In this document: one piece after another, positions 1 through 8,634 of the stretch
Layout: every line of letters starts with the position of its first letter
How positions within the stretch are numbered: position 1 is the first letter of the stretch
Source: Tachypleus tridentatus
Lineage: Eukaryota; Arthropoda; Merostomata; Xiphosura; Limulidae
Length of the DNA stretch: 64,000 nt
Reading direction: 5' to 3'
Assembly (NCBI RefSeq): GCF_004210375.1
Contig: NC_134833.1
Location: forward strand, 18,655,396-18,719,395
Translations under genes and position numbers: made by a program
Notes under the pieces: model-generated
The model's database searches: none
What the model saw: the letters and a program-made list of their open reading frames with translations, nothing else
What the model was told of the DNA's origin: nothing

Positions 1-1249
1 CCGGTGGGAAAGTTGATCTACTGTACACGTTAAAGGTCTAAATCTGAAATTCCTCCCCTGTAATTTATAAATCTACTAATCTAGGCAATACGGTAACGAT
101 CGCTGAGGCATCTTGAGGTTTCTGTCCATCGGTTCTCTCCCTCCCCACTTCTTTCAGGGACGGGATGTCCGCCTGGTCACTTAGCATGGTTCCGAAGAAG
201 GGCTTAGCTAATTACCACGGCTTCCAGCGGGACGATAGACAGTGATTATGGCTCTTAAACCACGCTAATGTGTCTATTACTCAAAATGCACGTACGTACG
301 TCGGCTAATTCCGACAAGAACGCATCCTTTACCAAAAGGGGGGCGTACCCCCCACCTATATAACCCATGCCCTTTTGGAAAAGCCGCCGCTCGTAAACCG
401 GCAGGATTTGTTTCCTCCCCCCCTCCCCTTCTAGTCGGCTGGTTCAGCTCGGAGTCTTAAAATAGTCTTTCTCAAACGATCGGAACAGTACGTGTGTGTT
501 TTGGTCCTCAGAACATACATCTGTCACTTTAGGACTTACGTACAGAAACGACAAGTACACGAAGAAAAGAAATCTCGATTGTCTGTCTCTCTGTGTGTTG
601 TTTGAATATATTCTAAAATGTCAAAAAAATCGCAATTTTTATGAACATTTACATACTTACGGTTTCTAAACAAAACTGAAACCTTTGTGACAGTTCACAC
701 TACTTCTCATTTTAATGAGTTTTTCGTTACTATATTCACATCAAGAAATATACATATCCAGTTAGTGTAGAAAAAAAACAACACCAGACACACCCATGAA
801 CTCGATGTATGGGTATGGATCCCGCATCAAAGCAAAAAAGATAATCTAGCTAACCCGAATTTTACCGAATAAGTGACGTAAATGTTTCATGTTAGTAGCA
901 AACAGAAATGTTGTGGTTGTGTTGTTAACCACAAAGTTACAATAATGCGTATCTGTGTTTTGCCCACCGTGGATATCGTAACACGATGTTTAGGTATTTC
1001 TAAACTAACAGCTACTGATGTATCAGTGACAGTAAAGCAACATTTCAAATATTTGTTTATGAAAATCAGTTCCTGGAGAAATAATTCTTTCTTGCCACAT
1101 GCTCTATCTACTGTAGTAACTCGTTTGTCATATCATAATATGTAAATCTGTAAAATGTCTGACTAATCCTTATATTTCTTAAACGTTTCGCGCTGGTTTA
1201 ACACAGATTGTTCGATATAAACGTGTTGATTGGTGTTTTAAAAGTCTGA
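1..1249. other. GC-richer left edge, no gene recognised
   Basis: The first 500 bases are richer in GC and CpG than most of the window and contain no SINE. They hold C-rich runs (about 414-427), an ACGT run near 289-300, and nested inverted repeats (separate entry). A TATATAA string sits at about 357-363. From 500 to 1249 the sequence is ordinary AT-rich DNA. The 87-residue open frame at 882-1145 has no motif and no flanking splice logic, so I do not call it a gene. The GC-rich part could be a promoter or an untranslated exon, but nothing here proves it. Confidence 0.4.
301..378. promoter_or_regulatory. Nested inverted repeats beside a TATATAA string
   Basis: Three inverted repeats follow closely. 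TCGG and CCGA flank six bases at 301-314. GGGGGG and CCCCCC flank CGTA at 338-353. CCAAAAGGG (332-340) is the exact reverse complement of CCCTTTTGG (370-378). The last two overlap, so only one can form at a time in a folded strand. TATATAA lies inside the larger loop. The structure could act in RNA or be a binding-site cluster; function is unknown. Confidence 0.4.
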
Positions 1250-1493
1250 TGTGAATTTTGCACAAAGCTACACGAAGGCTAGCCGTCCCCAATTTAGCAG
1301 TTTAAGACTAAAGGGAAAGCAAGTAGTCATCACCATCCACCGCCAACTCTTTGGCTACTCTTTTACCAACGAAAATTGGGATTCATGGCCACAATATAAC
1401 GCCACCATGGCTGAAAAAGCGAGAATGTTTGGAGGGACAAAGATTCGAACTTGCGACTCTCAGAGTCCGAGTCAAGCGTCCTAACCACGTGGA
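1250..1493 (-). mobile_element. Family A tRNA-derived SINE, diverged full-length copy
   Basis: Defines family A as seen in this window. Read on its own sense strand the element has a tRNA-like head of about 75 bases with Pol III A box (TGGCCAGGTGGTTAAGG type) and B box (GGGTTCGAATCC), an anticodon loop CTCGTAA that would read CGT (Thr-like), a body of about 130 bases including CATGCTCGCCC and TTATAATGTGAC, and a tail ending GTGTAGCTTTGCGCGAAATT plus an A-rich run. This copy is on the minus strand: the tail is at the left, and the degenerate head, with B box as GATTCGAAC, is at the right. Many substitutions show it is old. Confidence 0.85.
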
Positions 1494-1845
1494 TACGTTT
1501 CAAAATGCATTGTATATAAATAAATATTCAATGAAAACTACATGGAGAGCAAAATATGATTGCTAGGACAAACACAAGATATATTACATTTAACTTTAAA
1601 ATACAACTCCCAGTTAGAACACCAGAGTTGTTTACTGTACGAGATTCGTGTTAAATTATTTTTTGTCTTAAAAATGTGATCTATTTCAATGTTGTGGTTT
1701 CAGATCATATTTCCAGAATAATCTCATCAACTTGAATATTTAGTTGTATATTATTATCTATTCATTCATGATGTCCGAAAACACACAGGTTTAAGATATC
1801 TTAATATATAACAAGAGAAAACCTAGAATCCGTGCGAAAGATAGA

Positions 1846-1900
1846 CCTATCTTCTTCACGCAGACCTTCAGAAAGCGCTCAGGTTATAAGTATTTTTATT
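1846..1900 (+). repeat. Copy 1 of a dispersed hairpin repeat (family C)
   Basis: The core CAGACCTTCAGAAAGCGCTC, then AGGTTATAAG and a T-rich run, matches positions 5597-5650 closely. In the best copy a self-complementary GAAGAAGG/CCTTC pair precedes GAAAGCGCTCGGGTTA. This looks like the 3' end of an unidentified retroelement. No reverse transcriptase is visible nearby. Confidence 0.45.
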
Positions 1901-1957
1901 TTATTTTATCTTTTGTTGGTGCCGAGAATATTGGTAACGCTTAGCAACAAGGTAAAA

Positions 1958-1971
1958 ACGTCCTCTGGTGA
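1958..1971 (-). promoter_or_regulatory. CTCF-like core motif
   Basis: The minus strand reads TCACCAGAGGACGT, close to the CTCF core CCASYAGRKGGCRS. It is outside any SINE. Occupancy is inferred only. Confidence 0.4.
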
Positions 1972-2011
1972 CTAAATTACAAGAAGAATAACAAAAACTG
2001 TTGTTTTTATT

Positions 2012-2248
2012 TTTGAATTTCGCACATAAGCTACTCGAGGGCTATCTGTGCTAGCCGTCCCTAATTTAGTTGTGTAAGACAAGAGGGAAGGCAGCTAGTC
2101 ATCACCACCCACCGCCAACTGTTGAGCTACTCTTTTATCAACGAATAGTGGGATTGACCGTCACATTATAACGCCCCCACAGCTGAAAGGGCGAGCATGT
2201 TTGGGGCGACGGGGATGCGAACCCGCGATCCTCATATTACGAGTCAAC
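2012..2248 (-). mobile_element. Family A SINE, head truncated
   Basis: The tail (TTTGAATTTCGCACATAAGC) is at the left and the body is nearly intact. The match stops inside the tRNA head after the B-box region (GCGAACCCGCGA) and the anticodon arm, so the A box is missing. The junction runs into unrelated A-rich DNA. Confidence 0.85.
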
Positions 2249-3224
2249 AAAAACTAAAAACCAACAGAGCGAAAGATAAACGCCAGTACGGTGGATAAAA
2301 AGAACTAAAACAACAGACGGTAATTTTTGACCATGAAATTAGACAAAAGTAACCAATGACTTGAACTTGGTAAGACAAACAAACTGAAAGACTATTAAAA
2401 AAGCACACGCATGTGAACACATCTTAATTGGAAGTTGGGGCTTACTTGCTATGTTAAACATGACCATTTAAACCCAAACTGAAACAACGATTTTCTTTGA
2501 TAGTTACACGCAAGTCCTTGACCCCTATTCAAAGGGTCACTTCGCTACTGGGACAATATTGAGGCAAGTGCCCCAGTACCTCCCCTCCCCGTTACCATAG
2601 CTTATGAACATAAAAAATTAAAGTACAAGTGACAGCCTCCAAACTTAACAATTTAGTCAAAGTCTCCAACTGATAGAGCAACAGGACGTTAATAATAATG
2701 TCAATAAATACAAAACGCAGAAAAAAAAATCATTATATATATATATACACAATATTCTCTGGTTTGTTTTATGTATCAGCATATATATATATATATTTCT
2801 TTAGTTTAGTTGTGTTTACGAGACATCTTGACTGTCTTTCTCAATTTCTTCATGACAATCTGACATTCAGCCAGCTGTATAATATCTAAACTTGTTTTTG
2901 TCAAAACTTTTATGAATTTATGCGCCCTCTGGCTAGATCCTTACAAGATTCCTGAGGTTTAATACAGTCCTTTATATACCATAATTAACAGATATCTATT
3001 GGTCATTTGACATCAAAGGTCTATATACCAAGTGCTTGTTCTTTTGGTTATCTCGAATAAGGTCAAGTTACACGTGACCTTACTTTTAAACTGAATCGTA
3101 AAATCGTAACGTATCTGAAATGCTCCAGTTTACTGTCACTTACATGTCGTGTCTAAAAGACTATTAAAGTATATTTTAACATCAACAGTTTTCTCTGGAG
3201 ATTTACAAAACTGACTTATTCATG
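2249..3224. other. AT-rich spacer with two (TA)n tracts
   Basis: No gene is recognised. The stretch includes short TA microsatellites at about 2733-2748 and 2781-2796, a CTCF-like core on the minus strand at about 2922-2936 (CTAGCCAGAGGGCGC), and a palindromic pair of AGGTCA half-sites at 3058-3082. Confidence 0.5.
3058..3082. promoter_or_regulatory. Inverted nuclear-receptor half-sites around CACGTG
   Basis: TAAGGTCA at 3058-3065 and its exact reverse complement TGACCTTA at 3075-3082 are separated by nine bases. CACGTG overlaps the right arm. AGGTCA is the nuclear-receptor half-site; binding is inferred. Confidence 0.35.
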
Positions 3225-3385
3225 CAGGTCTTTGCTAGGTGGTTAAGACACTCGACTCGTAATCCGAGGGTCGCGGGTTCGAATCCCGTCACATTATAAC
3301 ACCCCGACGGCTGAAGGGGCGAGCATGCTAAACTGCTAAATTAGGGGCGGCTAGCCCAAACAGCCCTTGTGTAGCTTTGCGCGAA
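3225..3385 (+). mobile_element. Family A SINE with internal inversion and deletion
   Basis: The head is in plus orientation, with TCGACTCGTAATCCGAGGG and the B box GGGTTCGAATCC. At about 3288 the sequence switches to the reverse complement of the body (ACATTATAAC through GGGCGAGCATG, to about 3328). It then returns to plus orientation at CTAAACTGCTAAATTAGG and ends in the normal tail GTGTAGCTTTGCGCGAAATT with an A-run. In normal copies the inverted interval is bounded by GTCACA and TGTGAC, so the switch occurred at an existing inverted repeat. About 100 bases of body are deleted on the right of the switch. Confidence 0.85.
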
Positions 3386-3598
3386 ATTGAAAAAAAACAA
3401 CAACAAATCAAGCTACGATTAATTTTGTTGGTCTGCTTCTCTATTAACCACATACACTTGTGCTACAGATTTATTTTTGATACGCTTATCTAGACATGCA
3501 TTTTTTTTGTAACTACTCACTATCATGTTAAAACACTTACACCGTATCAGTTTCTTTATGTTAAGGACTTGCAACACTGTGTTTGTATTCTATATTTA

Positions 3599-3815
3599 TG
3601 GCAAAGCTACGAAGGTAGTCCCTAATTTCGATCTAATGACCAGAGTGATGGTAGTTAATCAACAACACCTATTATCCACGCCAAGGGAGGGACTTGCACT
3701 CTTATAACACATCCACAGCTTAAGGTACTAGGGGTATCTTGTGGCACCGCACGGATTCAAACACCGCTCGTCAGCTCTGAAGTCTAGAGCTCTACGAAAA
3801 GGCCAAACCACGGTC
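3599..3815 (-). mobile_element. SINE with a different tRNA-like head (family D or related)
   Basis: On the minus strand the right end has a tRNA-like head with loop CTTCAGA and B-box-like GTTTGAATCC. It is followed by a body with GATGTGTTATAAGAG and a tail GAAATTAGGGACTAC then CGTAGCTTTGCC. The tail resembles that of family A but the head does not. The copy is diverged. Confidence 0.5.
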
Positions 3816-3890
3816 CACTTACAACACCACTCTATTTTGTTAGTTACTTAATTTCATGCTAATGATTACGCTTGTTAGCAAGTGAGCGTA

Positions 3891-3909
3891 CATATATATA
3901 TATATATAT
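3891..3909. repeat. (TA)n microsatellite
   Basis: A simple TA run of about 18 bases. Confidence 0.9.
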
Positions 3910-4087
3910 TTGATTATTTACTGTAGGTTTCCTTTTATAAGCCATTAACAGCTTACTGCAGTCCCCAATCAATATTTCCTTTATTTACTGAACATTTGAA
4001 CAAAGTAATGAAGGTGAACAGCTTTGTTAAAGATACCAAATCACCCTGGTATATAGCCTGCTAATCGTCTGCCTTAACAACCAGAAT

Positions 4088-5212
4088 AATGTTTTAACAC
4101 AAATACTATGGTTGGGTAAGGCTTGTAAGACCCCATCTTAAGTCGTAGTATCTACATAAAAACTGTATATATATAATGTTTTAACACAAATACTATGGTA
4201 GGGTAAGGCTTGTAAGACCCCATCTTAAGTCGTAGTATCTACATAAAAACTGTATATATATAATGTTTTAACACAAATACTATGGTTGGGTAAGGCTTGT
4301 AAGACCCCATCTTAAGTCGTAGTATCTACATACAAACTGTATATATATAATGTTTTAACACAAATACTATGGTAGGGTAAGGCTTGTAAGACCCCATCTT
4401 AAGTCGTAGTATCTACATAAAAACTGTATATATATATAATGTTTTAATACAAATACTATGGTTGGGTAAGGCTTGTAAGACCCCATCTTAAGTCGTAGTA
4501 TCTACATACAAACTGTATATACATAATGTTTTAACACAAATACTATGGTTGGGTAAGGCTTGTAAGACCCCATCTTAAGTCGTGGTATCTACATAAATAC
4601 TGTATATATATAATGTTTTAACACAAATACTATGGTAGGGTAAGGCTTGTAAGACCCCATCTTAAGTCGTAGTATCTACATAAAAACTGTATATATATAA
4701 TGTTTTAACACAAATACTATGGTAGGGTAAGGCTTGTAAGACCCCATTTTAAGTCGTAGTATCTACATAAAAACTGTATATATATAATGTTTTAACACAA
4801 ATACTATGGTAGGGTAAGGCTTGTAAGACCCCATTTTAAGTCGTAGTATCTACATACAAACTGTATATATATAATGTTTTAACACAAATACTATGGTTGG
4901 GTAAGGCTTGTAAGACCCCATCTTAAGTCGTGGTATCTACATAAATACTGTATATATATAATGTTTTAACACAAATACTATGGTAGGGTAAGGCTTGTAA
5001 GACCCCATCTTAAGTCGTAGTATCTACATAAAAACTGTATATATATAATGTTTTAACACAAATACTATGGTAGGGTAAGGCTTGTAAGACCCCATCTTAA
5101 GTCGTAGTATCTACATAAAAACTGTATATATATAATGTTTTAACACAAATACTATGGTAGGGTAAGGCTTGTAAGACCCCATTTTAAGTCGTAGTATCTA
5201 CATAAATACTCA
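4088..5212. repeat. 87-bp tandem repeat array, about 13 copies
   Basis: The unit starts AATGTTTTAACACAAATAC and ends ACTGTATATATAT; starts at 4088, 4175 and 4262 give a period of 87. Copies are nearly identical and differ at a few diagnostic sites: GGTTGGG or GGTAGGG, CATCTTAAG or CATTTTAAG, TCGTAGT or TCGTGGT. The variant order suggests a block of about four units was copied: the TCGTGGT unit and its followers occur twice. There is no open frame through the array. Confidence 0.95.
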
Positions 5213-5676
5213 GAACATATTTGTAAACAGATGTTATTTTTAGTACTTGATGACGTTATAGATCAAAAGATCAGAGCAGAATATTATTGGATGTTATATA
5301 CCTTCATTAACTACCATCTTCACTGATTGAAGTTATTCATCTTTATGAGTTTCGTACGATGTTTCTCAACGGCGGTAGGCGTGTTTCTACAATCCCCAGA
5401 CCCCAATTTTTTTTTATGTTATTGTAGTCAAGCGACTTTATGAAAATAAAGAAAAATAACTTAGTATCATAACAGTGAAGGTCGTGGGCACGTTCCTTCT
5501 CCGGTTAGTAGTAAACATCATTAAATATCTATATAAACCTTTATTTTTAAACAATCAGGCACCTAAAAACTAACCTAGACAGAAGCCCAATTTGCCCCTG
5601 AAGAAGGAAAGTTCATCCTTCGAAAGCGCTCGGGTTATAGGGTTTTTATTCATTTCTAGGTGGAAGTCTTTAGTGG
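5213..5676. other. Spacer between arrays, with a hairpin repeat
   Basis: Unique AT-rich sequence with no gene recognised. The best copy of hairpin repeat family C is at 5597-5650. Confidence 0.5.
5597..5650 (+). repeat. Copy 2 of hairpin repeat family C, best preserved
   Basis: CTGAAGAAGGAAAGTTCATC can fold back on the following CCTTCGAAAG (GAAGG with CCTTC), followed by CGCTCGGGTTATAGG and TTTTTATT. Related copies are at 1846, 12370 and, weakly, 49224. The terminal hairpin plus T-rich end suggests the 3' end of a retroelement, but the class is not established. Confidence 0.5.
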
Positions 5677-5965
5677 GTATTACAGAACAGCTATACCTTT
5701 AATTAGGGGTATCACAGAACAGCTATACCTTTATTAGAGGTATCACAGAACAGCTGTACCCTTTATTAGAGGTATCACAGAACTTTCGTACCTTTATTAG
5801 TGGCATCAGAGAACTGTCGTACCTTTTTTAGGGATATCACAGAACAGCTATACCTTTATTAGGGGTATCACAGAACAGCTATACCTTTATTAGTGGCATC
5901 AGAGAACTGTCGTACCTTTTTTAGGGATATCACAGAACAGCTATACCTTTATTAGGGGTATTACG
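5677..5965. repeat. About 31-bp tandem repeat, roughly 9 copies
   Basis: The consensus unit is GGTATCACAGAACAGCTATA followed by CCTTTATTAGG. Two variant forms alternate (CACAGAACAGCTATACC and CAGAGAACTGTCGTACC), so a two- to three-unit higher-order copy is likely. Confidence 0.9.
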
Positions 5966-7111
5966 AAAACTCATAACTTACAATTATTCTGGCCGTGTTT
6001 TTACCCCTGGTAACAACTTATTAGAGGTGCGTTCTGGCTGCTTGGCACGTGTTATATAGAACTGTGCCTGCCATATATGGAGGTATATAGAACTAAATGT
6101 TCTCACGCATATAATATATCGACTTGTTTTCATACACCTGTTATTCAACTTTGTGTAATACCAGCCATATACAGTAGTAAGTAACGTACAGGTTCATAAA
6201 CCAAGTTATTCTCACGCATTTTATTTTCATAAACAAGTTATTTATCATAGTACACTCTGCTTGTATTGGAGTTTTTATTTTCAATATCACTTCACTAGTC
6301 ACAGTACTGTACGAAATTGTATTATCAAATCGTTTCTCCAAAGGCGTAACCATTTTGTTTTAATAATATAAATAAATCGATATATCTTTTATACATCAAC
6401 ATTAAATGACAATATTTGTCTGTTTATAATGACACTGTATTTCACAGTGACATGATGTGAAATTAATAGTCCAGAATCAAAGGTTCGAACCTCGGATTAC
6501 GCACTAGAATTTATTCGTAGCTGTCACGTACAATCTGAATTCATGAAATAAATTCGTATGTTTTACAGTTTGCAATAAATTCTCAGTTTCTAGTTTTTTT
6601 GTATACGTGGAGGTAATTTTTAATGCAACCGAGAAAGCATTCGCTTGGTGATAAGTAAATAAATAAATAAGAAAATCAAGACGGTAGGGGGCGTGACTAC
6701 AGCAACTATATTTTAAAAAAACACGAATATGTTGATTAAAAACATGACTATTTTATTTCCAGGTTATAGATTTTTTTATGTACCCGTTCCTTAAGATACG
6801 ACAATTTTTTTTGGGGGGGGGTGGAGAAAAGTGGGGACTAAATTAAGATGAAAAGAACTCATTTCTCTCAAAAATCTCGTATTCACATTTTTTATGAATG
6901 TATAAGAATCGTAGAAATCTAGTAAGACAAAATCTACATCTGTACAATACGCCACAGAATATTAGAAATTGTTTACAATATTACTGCGCTTATGTTTGTG
7001 TTAGTGTGTTCGTATTACTGTATTTTGTTCACAGTGTTGTATTACTACGTTTATGTTACTTTGTTCGTTTTAATGTGTTTTGGTTACAGTGTTTGCATTA
7101 ACAGCCTTGGG
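5966..7111. other. AT-rich spacer, no gene
   Basis: This stretch holds a CTCF-like core at 6682-6695 (CGGTAGGGGGCGTG), an (AAAT)n run near 6653-6671 and a run of nine G after a T-run near 6808-6821. The short open frames at 6141-6353 and 6898-7101 have no recognisable content. Confidence 0.5.
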
Positions 7112-7245
7112 ATGTTATGATGTTACAGTCAATCTCATTATTCGTTGGCAGAAGAGTTGGTAGTGAGTGGTAATGACTAGTTTCCTTCCCTCTAGCCTTT
7201 CATTGCAAAAATTAGGGACGGCTAGCGCAGATAGCCCTTATGTAA
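7112..7245 (+). mobile_element. Family A SINE, 5'-truncated
   Basis: Only the second half of the body and the tail remain, from GATGTTACAGTCAATC to AGATAGCCCTTATGTAATTG. The tRNA head is absent. It lies about 100 bases upstream of another plus-strand copy. Confidence 0.8.
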
Positions 7246-7344
7246 TTGTTGTTGTTTTTTTAACATTCAAACCAACCATTTTTGTTTGTTGATTTTTGTG
7301 TGTGTGCTCTCTATGTTACTAGGGGATTCTACAATAAACTAAAG

Positions 7345-7646
7345 CAAAGGCCTGGCCCGGCATGGCCAAGCGTGTTAAGGCGTGCGACTCGTAATCTGAG
7401 GGTCGCGGGTTCGCATCTCCGTCGCGCCAAACATGCTCGCCCTTTCAGCCGTAGGGGCGTTATAATGTCACGGTCAATCCCACTGTTCGTTGGTAAAAGA
7501 ATAGCCAAAGGGTTGGCGGTGGGTGGTAACGAATAGCTTTCGTCCCTAATTTTGCAGTGTAAGACTAGAGGGAAAGCAGCTAGTCATTACCACTCACCGC
7601 CAACTCTCGTGTAGCTTTGCGCGAAATTCAAAAACAAACAAACAAT
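7345..7646 (+). mobile_element. Family A SINE containing an inverted segment (fold-back)
   Basis: The head and first body half are intact in plus orientation (GGCCCGGCATGGCCAAGCG, then GACTCGTAATC). After GGTTGGCGGTGGGTGGTAAC (7511-7530) the strand switches. Positions 7541-7607 are the reverse complement of the body and end in CACTCACCGCCAACT, and at 7608 the plus-strand tail CGTGTAGCTTTGCGCGAAAT resumes. The left arm at 7511-7530 and right arm at 7586-7605 pair at 17 of 20 positions, so the element now carries a long hairpin. The inverted part was probably copied from another template. Confidence 0.85.
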
Positions 7647-8228
7647 ATTTGTTCTGAAGCTCTGATTGCAGCATTAGAAACCTTTACTACAATTATTTGA
7701 CCATTTACTTAAGCTAATATTAAATTTTACCCAGGTGTTCGCTGACGGTGATTTCAGGTAAGAACTTTCACATGACATGTAGTGTTAAGAATAGTGAACA
7801 GACATTTAAAACAAGGTACAAGCCAGAATTAAAGATGACACAGATGATGAACCTTCTGTCGGTACTCAGTGTTTGTATTATTTAATCTGGTTTTCTTTGT
7901 TTTTTATCCAACCCCTCACGTTTCCCATGGTACTATCACAAAGCAGTCATGCCACGACTTATTTCATCTAAACATACATTAAATATTCTTACAATGAACC
8001 AAATAATGACCTGAGGACATTAGTCCTTCCTGGCTACAAAATCACGAGGGCCAGTTATTTAACAGCTGCAGTGTCAATCATTATTGAACCAATCGAGTAG
8101 TTTCATCATGCTTTGTGGTTTGTACGATTGGCCAATAACGATAAATAAGAAGGGATAAGAACGGAGACACCTTCATGTAACCAGTGGAGGAACTCGTGTG
8201 AAGTTTTAGGGTGAATACTCGTGTGAAT
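7647..8228. other. Unique spacer before the minisatellite
   Basis: Ordinary AT-rich sequence with no gene, SINE or repeat recognised. Confidence 0.5.
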
Positions 8229-8580
8229 ACAAGTGTGCAGTGTAGAACTTGTAGAACATGTTCGTGAGGTCATACAAGTGTGCAGTGTAGAAGATGTTCG
8301 TGAGGTCATACAAGTGTGCAGTGTAGAACTTGTAGAAGATGTTCGTGAGGTCATACAAGTGTGCAGTGTAGAACTTGTAGAACATGTTCGTGAGGTCTTA
8401 CAAGTGTGCAGTGTAGAACTTGTAGAACATGTTCGTGAGGTCATACAAGTGTGCAGTGTAGAACTTGTAGAAGATGTTCGTGAGGTCATACAAGTGTGCA
8501 GTGTAGAACTTGTAGAACATGTTCGTGAGGTCATACAAGTGTGCAGTGTAGAACTTGTAGAACATGTTCGTGAGGTTTTA
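8229..8580. repeat. 45-bp minisatellite, about 8 units, open on both strands
   Basis: The unit is GTGCAGTGTAGAACTTGTAG followed by AACATGTTCGTGAGGTCATACAA. One unit lacks nine bases. Because 45 and 36 are multiples of three and the unit has no stop in one frame per strand, long open frames appear on both strands (8233-8649 plus, 8106-8534 minus). The plus frame begins at GTG, not ATG. The encoded CSVELVEHVREVIQ-type repeat is best explained by repeat arithmetic. Five of eight units hold the palindrome GAACATGTTC; the others have GAAGATGTTC. Confidence 0.9.
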
Positions 8581-8634
8581 AAAAAACAAAAACATCGAAA
8601 TGAACGAAACTTTCTATGCTCGCTTTCATTTTCT

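Noticed and set aside
3038..3058. Possible mir-9 (TTCTTTTGGTTATCTCGAAT)
   Set aside because: Similarity stops after GGTTATCT, an extra T lies in the seed, and no star arm is found nearby.
5677..5965. Array of mir-2-like seeds (TATCACAG)
   Set aside because: Only eight bases agree, and the unit has no precursor fold; likely chance within a minisatellite.
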